From Pseudomonadales bacterium (GTDB lineage: Bacteria; Pseudomonadota; Gammaproteobacteria; Pseudomonadales; UBA5518): a stretch of DNA of 64,000 nucleotides. Positions within the stretch are counted from its first letter, which is position 1, and every line of letters begins with the position of its first letter. The notes under the pieces are model-generated. The model saw only the letters and a list, made by a program, of their open reading frames with translations, searched no databases and had not been told where the DNA came from. Of this stretch, positions 34,423 to 43,623 are shown piece after piece. Location of the stretch: positions 95,958 to 159,957 of the forward strand of contig JAJVIG010000006.1 in NCBI GenBank assembly GCA_022072145.1. Direction: 5' to 3'. The position numbers and the translations under genes are program-made.

Positions 34423-35454
34423 ATGAGGAATCCGACGCTTGCCGTGAAACGCGCGCTCAAGACGGGCCTCGGCGTGTTCGCGGCCGGCTGCGGGCCGCAG
34501 ACCTGGCCGTTCGGCGCACCGGGGCTGTGGATCCTGATGTACCACCGCGTGCTGCCGCGCGAGCAGGCGCTCGCCGAGGGCGAGGAGCCCGGCATGTACG
34601 TCACGCCGCAGACCTTCGCGCGGCAACTCGACTGGCTCGGCGCGCGCTTCACGGTGGTGCGCCTCGGCGAGTGGGTGGAGCGGGTGCGCAGCGGCTCGCC
34701 TCTGCCGCGGCGCGCCTGCGCGATCACCTTCGACGACGGTTGGCTCGACAATTACCGGCACGCACTGCCGGCACTGCGCGCGCGTGGCTTGCCGGCCACG
34801 CTGTTCGCGGTGTCCGACATGGTGGGCACCACGCGGCAGTTCTGGCCGAACCGCCTCAGCCGGCTGCTCGACGCGCACGGCGCCGCGCTTGCGGCGGACA
34901 GCGAATTCGCGTGGCTGCACGAGCTCGCGGCACCGCTGCCGGGCGGGCTGACCACGGCGATCGCGGACCCGGATTCGCGTTCGGCGCTGATCCACCGGTG
35001 CAAGGCCTTGCCCGACGACCGCCTCGACGCGCGGCTCGGGGCTGCGGAGCAGGCGCTCGGCACAGGCAACGCGGCCCCGCGCGCACTGGTCGACTGGGAC
35101 GAACTGCGCGCGATGGTCGCGAGCGGGCTGATCGACGTCGGCAGCCATACGCGCAATCACTACCGGCTGCGCGACGGCCTGACGCCACAGACGCTGCGCG
35201 ATGAGATCGTGGGCAGCCGCACGCGCCTGGAGCAGGAACTGGGGCGGCCGGTGACGCTGTTCTGCTACCCGAACGGGGATTACACACCGCAGGCCGCGGC
35301 GCTGGTGCGCAAGCACTACGCCGCGGCCGTGACCACCGCGCGCGGCATCAACCGCGGCGGCCGGGACCTGGCCACGCTGAGGCGCATCGGGATCCACGAG
35401 GACATGAGCCACACCCGCACGCGCTTCCTCGTGCGCTTGTCGGGCTGGGTGTAG
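34423..35454 (+). CDS. Polysaccharide deacetylase family protein
   Basis: 343 residues from the ATG at 34423 (MRNPTLAVKRALKTG) with AAGGATA upstream. The NodB domain has the first motif AITFDDGWLDNY (TFDD, catalytic Asp and metal Asp) and the second motif VGSHTRNHYRL (H-T-R-N-H, metal His pair). FCYPNGDYTPQAAAL is the third. An N-terminal WILMYHRVLP segment is usual for this type. It would remove N-acetyl groups from sugars. It forms a plus-strand unit with the next deacetylase 11 bp away. Confidence 0.88.
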   Translation: MRNPTLAVKRALKTGLGVFAAGCGPQTWPFGAPGLWILMYHRVLPREQALAEGEEPGMYVTPQTFARQLDWLGARFTVVRLGEWVERVRSGSPLPRRACAITFDDGWLDNYRHALPALRARGLPATLFAVSDMVGTTRQFWPNRLSRLLDAHGAALAADSEFAWLHELAAPLPGGLTTAIADPDSRSALIHRCKALPDDRLDARLGAAEQALGTGNAAPRALVDWDELRAMVASGLIDVGSHTRNHYRLRDGLTPQTLRDEIVGSRTRLEQELGRPVTLFCYPNGDYTPQAAALVRKHYAAAVTTARGINRGGRDLATLRRIGIHEDMSHTRTRFLVRLSGWV

Positions 35455-35465
35455 CGAGGCCTGCC

Positions 35466-36476
35466 GTGCGCACCACGCTGAAGCGCTCGATCGCCGCCAT
35501 TGCGCTGCGCACGCCCGCCGCCGTGCTGACACCGCTGCTCGGGCGGTTCTGCCCGATCTTCATGCTGCACCGCGTGCACGAGGGCAACGGCACGCACGGC
35601 CAGTCACTCGCGCACGTCGAGCGCTGCCTCGCGCTGCTCAGGCGCCACCGCTTCCGTCCGCTCGCGCTGCCCGAGCTCGCGCGCCGGCTTGCCGCCGACG
35701 AGCCGTTGCCGCCCAAATCCGTGGCGTTCACCATCGACGACGGTTTCGCCGACCACGCGGAAATCGCCGGGCCGCTGTTCGCGCGCCACGACGTCCCGCT
35801 CACCTGCTTCGTGATCACCGGCTTCCTCGACGGCACGCTGTGGCCATGGGACGACCAGATCGCCCATGCACTCACGCAGAGCCCACTACCCGGCTTCACG
35901 CTGCCGCTGCCGGCGGACGGCGCGACGTGGCAGGTGGACCTGGCGAGCGAGGGCGCACGCGCCACGGCGATCACTGCCTTGCGCGAGCGACTGAAGACCG
36001 GCTCGCAGGATCGGCTCTACGACTGGTTGCCTGCGTTGTATGCCGCGGCCGCGGTCGAGGCGCCCGAACGCGCGCCCGAGGCGTACCGGCCCATGCGATG
36101 GGAGGACGCGAGGCGCTTCGTCGCCGCCGGGCACACGATCGCGCCGCACACGGTGTCGCACCGCATTCTTTCGCGCCTGGGTGACGCCGAAAGCCGTGTC
36201 GAGATCACGCAGTCGGTGGCGCGCGTACACGCGATGACCGGCGAGGCGCCGCGTGTCTTCGCCTACCCGACCGGCCGCGCTGCGGATTTCACGGCCCGCG
36301 ACCGCGGCTTTGCGGCGGCCGCCGGCATCGACTGCGCGGTCTCGACCGAACCGCGCACGATGGTGGCGGGCGACCACGTCCTCGCGCTGCCGCGCTTCTC
36401 GTTGCCGGACAGCGTGGAGGATTTCGTGCAGTATCTGAGCTTCGTCGAACTGCTGAAGGAGCGCCTGCGGCGATGA
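35466..36476 (+). CDS. Polysaccharide deacetylase family protein
   Basis: 336 residues from a GTG at 35466. NodB motifs are VAFTIDDGFADHAE (T-I-D-D instead of TFDD), IAPHTVSHRILSRL (H-T-x-S-H) and VFAYPTGRAADF. A hydrophobic start IAAIALRTPAAVLTPLLG may be membrane-associated. It is paralogous to the gene before it. With the XrtA-type deacetylase at 41310 there are three in this EPS locus. Which one is active on which sugar cannot be told. Confidence 0.86.
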   Translation: MRTTLKRSIAAIALRTPAAVLTPLLGRFCPIFMLHRVHEGNGTHGQSLAHVERCLALLRRHRFRPLALPELARRLAADEPLPPKSVAFTIDDGFADHAEIAGPLFARHDVPLTCFVITGFLDGTLWPWDDQIAHALTQSPLPGFTLPLPADGATWQVDLASEGARATAITALRERLKTGSQDRLYDWLPALYAAAAVEAPERAPEAYRPMRWEDARRFVAAGHTIAPHTVSHRILSRLGDAESRVEITQSVARVHAMTGEAPRVFAYPTGRAADFTARDRGFAAAAGIDCAVSTEPRTMVAGDHVLALPRFSLPDSVEDFVQYLSFVELLKERLRR

Positions 36477-36576
36477 ACGCGATCCACGCCGGGCGCCGGT
36501 CACGGGTCGCCGCCTGCCGCGGCGCGGCTCGCCCTCGGCTTGACGCCACTTATTCCTGGATGGGGCGACCCCGAAC

Positions 36577-37650
36577 ATGACTGAACTTCCGCGCCGCGTG
36601 CGCGTGCTCGACGGTGATCCGCGCGACTGGCTCGCGATCGAGCGCGCGCTCGACGCACAAGGGCATCCGGTCGGTCTGCACCACCGGCCCTCCTTCCTGG
36701 CCGCGACCGCGGTGAAGCGCGCGTGGCTGCTGCTGGTCGAAGATGCCGGCGGCCAGCCGCTCGGCGCGGCGGCCGCGACGATCGAACCGACCCGTGCGTT
36801 GCCCGGATTCCTGATTGCCGAGCTGCCGCGCTTCGGCCCGAGCCTGTGTCGCGACGACCATGCGGCGATGCTGCAGGCGCTGGCGCGCCAGGCACGTCGC
36901 TCGATGCGCGTGCTGCGCGTGCGCCTCGACCTGCTCGCCACCGACGACGACGAGCGCACGGCGCTGTGCAAGGCCGCGGGAGCGCTGGGCTTCGTGCGCG
37001 AACCGTCGTTCCGCATGTACTCGAACACGCTGGTCGTGGATCTCGATCGCGAGATCGATGCGCTGGACCACTCCATCGACCGAGGGGCACGACGCAACGC
37101 GAAGAAGATGGAGGATCTGGGACACCGCGTGCGCGCGATCATGGACGCGCGTCTCGCGCCACGCCTCGATGCGCTGGTGCGCGAAACCATGCAGCGCAGC
37201 TCCGGCCCGCAGCTCGAGCACGACTGGGAGCGGCTGATCGCGTACTCGCGCGAGCACCCGCGGCACTCGCGCATCGCGGGCATGTTCCTGAACGGACGCG
37301 AGGATCCCGAATCGCTGGTGGCATTCCGCTGGTGCGGCAACCATGGACCCTACGTCGAGGACCTGGTCGCCGCCTCCACCCGCCTCAAGCCGCCGCTGCC
37401 GCTGATGCACGCGGTGGCGTGGGACATGCTTCACTGGGGGCACGAGGTAGGGGCGAAGTGGTTCGACTTCGGCGGCATCCCTTCTCCCGACACGCCGCCC
37501 GACAGCCCGCTGCACGGCATCGCGGCGTTCAAGCGCATGTTCTCGAAGCAGGAAACCCGCATCCGCGAACAGATGGTGATGGTCACCAGTCCCGTCGCGA
37601 ACCGCTGCGCCCGCGCGATCGCCGGGTTGCGCCGTAGCTCCGGTCTGTGA
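36577..37650 (+). CDS. GNAT/FemAB-like acyltransferase
   Basis: 357 residues, related to the BioF2-type/FemAB double-GNAT fold. SIDRGARRNAKKMEDLGHRVR (about residues 166-186) is the basic stretch seen before the second GNAT half. HAVAWDMLHWGHEVGAKWFDFGGIPSPDTP is the conserved fold core with D-F-G-G, and FKRMFSKQETRIREQM closes it. It may acylate an amino sugar of the EPS or transfer an amino acid. The last residues (RRSSGL) are read from a dispersed palindrome, which also gives the TGA stop. The start is an ATG 100 bp after the deacetylase. Confidence 0.75.
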   Translation: MTELPRRVRVLDGDPRDWLAIERALDAQGHPVGLHHRPSFLAATAVKRAWLLLVEDAGGQPLGAAAATIEPTRALPGFLIAELPRFGPSLCRDDHAAMLQALARQARRSMRVLRVRLDLLATDDDERTALCKAAGALGFVREPSFRMYSNTLVVDLDREIDALDHSIDRGARRNAKKMEDLGHRVRAIMDARLAPRLDALVRETMQRSSGPQLEHDWERLIAYSREHPRHSRIAGMFLNGREDPESLVAFRWCGNHGPYVEDLVAASTRLKPPLPLMHAVAWDMLHWGHEVGAKWFDFGGIPSPDTPPDSPLHGIAAFKRMFSKQETRIREQMVMVTSPVANRCARAIAGLRRSSGL

Positions 37651-37687
37651 CCGGATGACGACTTGTTCGGCCACAGGCCGAACCTAC
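37634..37687. repeat. Dispersed palindrome pair at the end of the FemAB-like gene
   Basis: The forward unit GTAGCTCCGGTCTGTGACCGG (diverged head) is followed by the reverse unit GTTCGGCCACAGGCCGAAC ending in CTAC at 37687. The first unit lies in the last codons of the upstream gene. The remaining gap to 37931 (about 240 bp) has no gene, and a further GTAGGTTCG half-copy is at about 37876. Confidence 0.8.
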
Positions 37688-37931
37688 GGGGACATGGCCC
37701 GCTTTCGTCCATATTTGGCCACCGTCAATGCGCCGACCCGGAACCGGGCGATGTTGCAGAGAGCGGACCGATGGAAGGGTATGAGTTACCCGAACAATCC
37801 TGATCCGGGACCCAGAGATCCGAGCGCGAATCCATCGTCTATTGTGTGTAGCAGCAACGCCGCACGGAGATCCGTAGGTTCGCCGTCGCGGCATTTCACC
37901 ACCTTGCAGTTTGAGTGGAGCGTTCTTACCG

Positions 37932-39890
37932 ATGATTGACCACCGTTATCGATCTGACATCGACGGACTACGCGCCGTGGCCATCGTGCCCGTAGTGCTG
38001 TACCACGTGGGCATGCCTTTGTTCAGCGGTGGATTTGTCGGCGTCGATGTGTTTTTCGTCATCTCCGGCTTCCTGATCACTTCGATAATTTACCGGGAAA
38101 TGGTCACGGGAACTTTTTCGTTTGCGCAGTTCTATGATCGGCGTATTCGCCGGCTGTTCCCTGCATTGTTCACGGTAATCGCTGCGACCTCGATCGCAGC
38201 ACTTTGGCTCCTGATGCCAGGGGATCTGCTTGCCTACGCGCGCAGCGTAATCGCCGCAACCTTGTTCGGCGCCAACCTGTTGTTCTGGCGAACCTCCGGT
38301 TACTTCGACGAGCCAGCGGAGATGAAACCTCTGCTGCACGCTTGGTCTCTTTCGGTAGAAGAGCAGTTCTATATCTTCTTCCCAGTTATGCTTCTGTTAC
38401 TGGTGCGCAGGTCGCCAAAACATCTGCGTGCATTGTTGGTGATCGCAGCATTCCTGTCGTTCGCCGCCAGTGTGGTTGCGGTGAAGCGGCTTCCGGATGC
38501 TGCTTTTTACCTTCCGCTGTTCCGCGCGTGGGAATTGCTGCTCGGCGCGCTCGTGGCAATTCAGGTGCTTCCTCCTCCCGCCAAACATTGGCAGCGCGAC
38601 GCCGTGTCGGTATTCGGGTTGATGCTAATCCTCTATGCAGTGTTCGCGCTTTCTGATGAATCGACCTTTCCGGGCTTCAACGCTTTGTATCCCGCCATCG
38701 GGACTGCACTCATCATCTACGCAGGCAGCGCAGGCCACGGCTCGATAATCGGCAAGGCGCTCAGTTGGCGTCCGCTCGTGCTGATCGGCCTGATCTCCTA
38801 TTCGCTATATTTGTGGCACTGGCCGCTGATCGTATTTACGAAGCATTACGTCGCTAACGAGTTGGTGCTGTTGGAAAAGCTGGGACTCGTGCTGGCGGCC
38901 TTACTGTTGGCAGCGCTGTCGTGGCGATTCATAGAGCGCCCGTTCCGTGGCCGAAGCGGAAAGCTGTCACGCCGAACGCTCTTTGCCACGTCCTTTACCG
39001 TAATGCTGGCAGCGATAATCGCCAGCGCTGCCGTGGTTCATTACAAGGGTCTGCCTCAGCGCGTTCCCGCGGCAGCTGCCAGAATCGCCGACGTCGCCCA
39101 CGAAACGGATCACTACCGGGAAAACTGCCAGAACCTTCCCCTGGCACATATCGCACGTGGTGATGTGTGCGGCCTGGGGTTGCCGGAAAGCACATCGCCT
39201 GATTTTCTATTGTGGGGTGATTCACACGCCATGGCACTCGCTCCAGCGTTTCACGAAGCTGCGCTCCACAAGAAGCGTCGCGGCTGGTTTTTGGGGCGGA
39301 CCGCGTGCGCTCCCCTGTTGGGAGTCGAGCGCTATGACAAGACACATAACTGCGTCGCCTATAACGATGCTGTGATGGGGTTAATCGAACAGCATCCCTC
39401 GCTGCGCACGGTGATTCTCGCCGGCCGCTGGGGGCTGTTGGCCAATAGCGTTCGCTATGGCAGCGAGCCAGGCCAGCCCGTTGTGATCTCGCCGCGTGGC
39501 GCCGGGGATAACCGTACTGTTCTCCAGCAGGGACTTGAGCGCACGGTACAGACGTTGAGAACACGCGGCATCGAAGTGGTGTTCATGATGGACGTGCCAG
39601 AGATCGGCTGGCAGGTTCCGGTGCTGCTGAGTCGGGCGGAGTGGCACGGGCGCATGTCGCCCGAGGGCCCCCGGTTGGACTCGTATCGGGATCGCCAGCA
39701 GCCCGTCGTGGAGATCCTGGAGGAACTGGTGCTGCGGCAGTCGCTGCGAGTTATCGAAGTAAGTGATCTGTTTTGTCCCGAAGGTCGCTGTTTGGTCGCG
39801 CACAACGGAATGCCTCTTTATCGCGACGACGATCATCTGAGTACACTCGGCGCATCGTTTGTTGCCGGATTCCTCCTCAAACATTGGTGA
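37932..39890 (+). CDS. Acyltransferase 3 / SGNH fusion (OafA-like O-acetyltransferase)
   Basis: 652 residues from the ATG at 37932 (MIDHRYRSDIDGLRAVAI). The N-terminal membrane acyltransferase-3 domain (about 1-370) has YRSDIDGLRA, GGFVGVDVFFVISGFLIT, the catalytic HAWSLSVEEQFYIFFP and LWHWPLI. The C-terminal periplasmic SGNH domain has LLWGDSHAMAL (block I) and DDDHLS (Asp/His of block V). It would O-acetylate the polymer in the periplasm. Its codon use and lower GC differ from both neighbours, and it is bounded by repeat DNA on the left, so it is probably a later insertion into the locus. Confidence 0.92.
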   Translation: MIDHRYRSDIDGLRAVAIVPVVLYHVGMPLFSGGFVGVDVFFVISGFLITSIIYREMVTGTFSFAQFYDRRIRRLFPALFTVIAATSIAALWLLMPGDLLAYARSVIAATLFGANLLFWRTSGYFDEPAEMKPLLHAWSLSVEEQFYIFFPVMLLLLVRRSPKHLRALLVIAAFLSFAASVVAVKRLPDAAFYLPLFRAWELLLGALVAIQVLPPPAKHWQRDAVSVFGLMLILYAVFALSDESTFPGFNALYPAIGTALIIYAGSAGHGSIIGKALSWRPLVLIGLISYSLYLWHWPLIVFTKHYVANELVLLEKLGLVLAALLLAALSWRFIERPFRGRSGKLSRRTLFATSFTVMLAAIIASAAVVHYKGLPQRVPAAAARIADVAHETDHYRENCQNLPLAHIARGDVCGLGLPESTSPDFLLWGDSHAMALAPAFHEAALHKKRRGWFLGRTACAPLLGVERYDKTHNCVAYNDAVMGLIEQHPSLRTVILAGRWGLLANSVRYGSEPGQPVVISPRGAGDNRTVLQQGLERTVQTLRTRGIEVVFMMDVPEIGWQVPVLLSRAEWHGRMSPEGPRLDSYRDRQQPVVEILEELVLRQSLRVIEVSDLFCPEGRCLVAHNGMPLYRDDDHLSTLGASFVAGFLLKHW

Positions 39891-39941
39891 CAGCAGTGGC
39901 CAAGATGATCCTGGACATGGTGCGCCGCCGTCGGCGCGGGT

Positions 39942-41288
39942 TCAGGGAATGTTGCGCACCACCGGCGGTCCGATCAGGCGCGTGACCCACACCGGCAGGC
40001 GCTGCCACACGGCGATCAGCAGGCGGTACTTGGGGTTGTCGGGATTGAGCCGCGGCAGCTCGTGGCCGGGCGGCAGCCAGTAGTGCCAGTGGTTCGGCAG
40101 CGGTACGGCACCCCACTGCTGCTTGAAACGGTAGGTGCCGGCATCCACGGTCGAGCGGCCGAAATCGAACCAGCCGTAGCCGCGTTCGATCGCGAACGCG
40201 AGGATGCGCCGGTACATGAACATGTTGATGCCGAGCGCGTTGACCTCGCGCAGCGTGGACGCCCACGGGATCTCGAGCATGTCGCGGTAGCCGAGCAGCA
40301 GTGCACACGCGACCGGCTCGCCGCGCAGATCGACGACCACCACGTGCGCGCGCTGCGGCCACGCGGCCAGCACGGCGGCGAAGAAGCCGCGCGCGTAGAC
40401 CGGCGTGCCCAGGTCACGCATGTTGCGTGCGAACACGCGGTAGAAGTCGTCCAGCAGTTCCACGCCGCCGACGCGCCAGCGCGGATCCTCGCGCGTTGCC
40501 CGCCTCACCTGCGCGCGCAGCTTGCTGCCGAGTTCGGCGTCGAGCGCGGCATCGCTCGCGGGCAGCGCGCGGATCATCGCGACCTTGTCCTCGCGCGCCG
40601 GCCAGCCGGCTCGTGCGCGGGTTTCGCGCACTTCGACGTGTGACAGTCCGCCCTGCCCGGCCAACGCACCGGCCGCCTGCAGCAGCCGTTGCTCCACCGC
40701 GGCGGAATCCGCGAGCGGACCGGCGTAGTTGAAGTACGGCAGCGACACCGCGAAGGCGCCGAACAGGCGGCTGCGCATAGCGATCAACGGCAATACCCCC
40801 ACCACGCGCCCGGTGCCGTCGTGCGCGATCAGCGAGACGTCTTCGTGACGCATCGTGCGCGCGACCAGCTCGCGCCACGCGGCGTGGTGATACAGCGAGG
40901 CCTGCGGGTGTGCCTCGACGTAGGCCTCCCACGCGGCGCGATCCTGCGCCGTGACCGCACGCACGCCGACCGGCCCGCTGACTTCGGGACCGACTGAAGA
41001 CGCCGAAAAGCGTGGAGGAAACGGTGGCCGCCCGAACCGCGTTTCGTGTTCCGGTTCTGGTGTGCGTTCCGGTTCCGGTGCGGGATTCGATTCAGGGACG
41101 GGCCGCGACTGCGCATCGGACGCCCCGGCCAGTTCGCCCTCGAGCGCCTCGATCTCCGCCCCCAGGCGCTGCATTTCCGCCTTCAGCTGCGCGAGGTCCT
41201 CGCCGTTGCGCTTCGCCTCGCCGAAGCGGCGCGCGCAGCGCTGGCGCGCGAGGCGCAGTTCCGCGAGGCTTTGCTCAGCTGCGCTCAC
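39942..41288 (-). CDS. XrtA/PEP-CTERM-associated FemAB-like GNAT protein
   Basis: 448 residues. An N-terminal coiled coil (about 1-55, RLARQRCARRFGEAKRNG) is followed by a Pro/Glu linker (PESNPAPEPERTPEPEHE, about 65-82) and then the FemAB-type domain: HPQASLYHHAAWRELVART, LPYFNYAGPLAD, RATREDPRWRVGGVELLDDFYRVFARNMRDLGTP and YGWFDFGRSTVDAGTYRFKQQWG. This is the exosortase-locus FemAB family (TIGR03019-like). The coiled-coil extension is added to the usual domain of about 340 residues. Its substrate is unknown. It follows the deacetylase by 21 bp. Confidence 0.88.
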   Translation of the reverse strand: MSAAEQSLAELRLARQRCARRFGEAKRNGEDLAQLKAEMQRLGAEIEALEGELAGASDAQSRPVPESNPAPEPERTPEPEHETRFGRPPFPPRFSASSVGPEVSGPVGVRAVTAQDRAAWEAYVEAHPQASLYHHAAWRELVARTMRHEDVSLIAHDGTGRVVGVLPLIAMRSRLFGAFAVSLPYFNYAGPLADSAAVEQRLLQAAGALAGQGGLSHVEVRETRARAGWPAREDKVAMIRALPASDAALDAELGSKLRAQVRRATREDPRWRVGGVELLDDFYRVFARNMRDLGTPVYARGFFAAVLAAWPQRAHVVVVDLRGEPVACALLLGYRDMLEIPWASTLREVNALGINMFMYRRILAFAIERGYGWFDFGRSTVDAGTYRFKQQWGAVPLPNHWHYWLPPGHELPRLNPDNPKYRLLIAVWQRLPVWVTRLIGPPVVRNIP

Positions 41289-41309
41289 GCGCCGCTCCGC
41301 GCAGCGCGC

Positions 41310-42188
41310 TCACAGGTCCGCCGCCGCGACACGCGCGGTGGCGCCGTGCACGAGCACCGCCTCCGAGACGGTCGTGAAGCGGAAGTCGCGCAGCAGCTGC
41401 TCGAGGCGTGCCAGGCAGCGGTCGAGGTTGTTGTAGTGGCGGAAACGCGAGAGCACGCCGATGTCCGTGACGCGCGGCTGCCCGGGATCCACTTCCCAGG
41501 GATGCAGATAGAAGATGCCGGGGCCGGAGCGCGCCGCGCGCGCGAACAGCCAGCGCGACAGCGGGTACGGATAGAGCCGGAAATAACCGCCGCCTGCCGC
41601 CGGCAGGCGCTGCCCCAGCACCTCCGCCGTGGTCAGCGGGACCTCGGTCAGCGTGGCGCCGTTCGGTGTCAGCAGCCGGTACGGATGCCGTGGCGAGCCG
41701 GGCACGCCGTAGCGGTCGTGGCGGATCGGGAAGATGCTCGAATCCCAGCGGAAACCGGCGTCGGCGAGCACATCGAGCGCCCACAGCGAAGCGCGCGTGA
41801 TCGAGTACGAGGCGGCACGGTAGCCGTCCACCGGGCGCTGCACGATGTCCTCCAGCAGTGCCTTCGCACGCAGCGTTTCCGCGCGGAACACGGCCGGCGT
41901 CTGGCTGTAGACCAACTGGTGGCTGTAGCCGTGGCAGGCGATCTCGTGCCCGCGCGCCGCGATCTCGCGCACCAGTTCCGACTCGCGCTCGGCCACCCAG
42001 CCGAGCACGAAGAAGGTGGCGCGGATGCCGTGGCGCTCGAACAGTTCGAGCAGGCGCTGCGTGTTCGGCACCACGCGCCGCGGCACCTCGTCCCAGCGCG
42101 CGGGATCGAAGGCGCCGGCGAGCGCGGCGACCTGGAAGTAGTCCTCCACGTCGACCGTCATCGCGTGCTGCACGCCCGGCCCGGCCAT
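41310..42188 (-). CDS. XrtA-system polysaccharide deacetylase
   Basis: 292 residues from the ATG at 42188, which overlaps the stop of the sugar transferase (TGATG). An internal ATG at 42161 (MTVDVEDYFQVAAL) is the alternative. NodB motifs: MTVDVEDYF (first Asp pair), HEIACHGYSHQLVY (H-x3-H), YRAASYSI and FRWDSSIFPIRHDRYG. This is the exosortase-associated deacetylase family (TIGR03006-like), also near PuuE/peptidoglycan-type deacetylases. A much longer frame to 43520 is only antisense reading through the sugar transferase gene. Confidence 0.92.
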   Translation of the reverse strand: MAGPGVQHAMTVDVEDYFQVAALAGAFDPARWDEVPRRVVPNTQRLLELFERHGIRATFFVLGWVAERESELVREIAARGHEIACHGYSHQLVYSQTPAVFRAETLRAKALLEDIVQRPVDGYRAASYSITRASLWALDVLADAGFRWDSSIFPIRHDRYGVPGSPRHPYRLLTPNGATLTEVPLTTAEVLGQRLPAAGGGYFRLYPYPLSRWLFARAARSGPGIFYLHPWEVDPGQPRVTDIGVLSRFRHYNNLDRCLARLEQLLRDFRFTTVSEAVLVHGATARVAAADL

Positions 42189-43609
42189 CAGCGCGCGCCG
42201 CCGCCCACCAGCACGACCTCGACGGTCTGGATCAGGATCAGCAGGTCCATCAGGATGCTGTGGTTCTTGATGTAGTAGAGGTCGTAGCGCAGTTTCTCGG
42301 CGGCGTCCTCCACCGAGGCGCCGTACGGGAAGCACAGCTGCGCCCAGCCCGCGAGCCCCGGCTTCACGCGATGGCGCTCGTCGAAGTACGGGATCTGCGC
42401 GGCGAGTTCGCGCACGAACTCGGGCCGCTCGGGCCGCGGCCCCACGAAGCTCATGTCGCCGCGGATCACGTTCCACAACTGCGGCAGCTCGTCGAGTCGC
42501 GTGTTGCGGATGAAACGCCCGACGCGCGTTATCCGGTCGTCGTTGGCGCTGGCCCACACGGCGCGGCCGTCCTTCTCGGCGTCGGTGCGCATGCTGCGGA
42601 ACTTGACCAGCATGAACGGCTTGCCGTTCAGTCCGGCGCGCTGCTGGCGGTACAACACCGGTCCGTGCAAACCGCTCTCCAGCCAGATCGCGAGCGCGGT
42701 GAGCAGCATGAACGGCCAGGCGACCGCGAGCAGCGTCAGCGAGGCCGCGAGATCGAACAGGCGCTTCACTACGTCGCGCGAGGTGCTGAGCCGGAAACCC
42801 TCGGAGAACACCAGCCAGGAGGGGCGCACGAGGTCGATCTCGACCTTCTCGAGTTCGCGTTCGAGGAAGCTGACCGACTCGATGACCGCGATGCCGGAGA
42901 GCTTGCAGTCGAGCAACGCATCCAGCGGATAACTGCCGCCCTCGGAGCTGCGACGCTCGTCGACCGCAACCACGATCTCGGTCACGCCGAGCGCGGTGGC
43001 CACGCCGAGCAGATCGTCGTGGCAGGGGCGCCGCAGTTCCGCGGGGATTTCTGCGGGCTGCCCTGGCAAGGGCACGAAGCCGGTGATCTCGATGCCGGGC
43101 TTGCCGGTGCTCCCGCCCATGCGCTGCCACAGCAGTTGCGCGCGCGACCCGGCGCCGAGCACGAGCACGCGGCGCGCGAGCTTGCTGGCGTCGGTGACCG
43201 AGAAGAACAGCAGCCGGAGCAGCGTCACGTACACCAGCGCGAGCGGCAGCGCCCACACCAGCACGCCGTGGCCGAGGAAGAACACCGGCAGCAACTCGTT
43301 GATACCCGACAGCGCGATCGCGCCGAGCAGGAAGTACGCTACCACCGTGCGCACCGCCATTCCGGTCTGCCCCTCGCGGAAGCGCGCCGGATAGACGCGC
43401 ATCGCGATCGTGAGCGCGACCAGCACCAGCGCGAAGCACACGAAGGACGGCAGCGCGCCCTGCATGTTGATCTCGAACCGTTCGGCGTCGCCGCGGAAAC
43501 GCAGCCACACGCCCGACCACGCCGCCAGCATCAGTACGCCGAACTCGATCGCACCGAGTACCAGGTACGACGGGTTGACGTAGTAGTTCAGGACACGGAT
43601 CGGCTGCAT
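42188..43609 (-). CDS. Undecaprenyl-phosphate sugar phosphotransferase (priming enzyme, XrtA type)
   Basis: 473 residues. Four to five N-terminal membrane helices are followed by a CoA-binding-like Rossmann domain (ARRVLVLGAGSRAQLLW), a further helix (SLTLLAVAWPFMLLTALAIWLES) and the catalytic bacterial sugar transferase domain: YRQQRAGLNGKPFMLVKFRSM, TRVGRFIRNTRLDELPQLWNVIRGDMSFVGPRPERPEF and YFDERHRVKPGLAGWAQ. It loads the first sugar-1-phosphate onto undecaprenyl phosphate. It resembles TIGR03013. It starts a minus-strand run with the deacetylase and FemAB genes, and galU ends 14 bp before it. Confidence 0.94.
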   Translation of the reverse strand: MQPIRVLNYYVNPSYLVLGAIEFGVLMLAAWSGVWLRFRGDAERFEINMQGALPSFVCFALVLVALTIAMRVYPARFREGQTGMAVRTVVAYFLLGAIALSGINELLPVFFLGHGVLVWALPLALVYVTLLRLLFFSVTDASKLARRVLVLGAGSRAQLLWQRMGGSTGKPGIEITGFVPLPGQPAEIPAELRRPCHDDLLGVATALGVTEIVVAVDERRSSEGGSYPLDALLDCKLSGIAVIESVSFLERELEKVEIDLVRPSWLVFSEGFRLSTSRDVVKRLFDLAASLTLLAVAWPFMLLTALAIWLESGLHGPVLYRQQRAGLNGKPFMLVKFRSMRTDAEKDGRAVWASANDDRITRVGRFIRNTRLDELPQLWNVIRGDMSFVGPRPERPEFVRELAAQIPYFDERHRVKPGLAGWAQLCFPYGASVEDAAEKLRYDLYYIKNHSILMDLLILIQTVEVVLVGGGAR

Positions 43610-43623
43610 GGGTGGCTGGAGCC

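Noticed and set aside
42189-43520. Long frame fused to the XrtA-type deacetylase
   Set aside because: It overlaps the sugar transferase gene in another frame on the same strand and has no family resemblance. The deacetylase starts at 42188.
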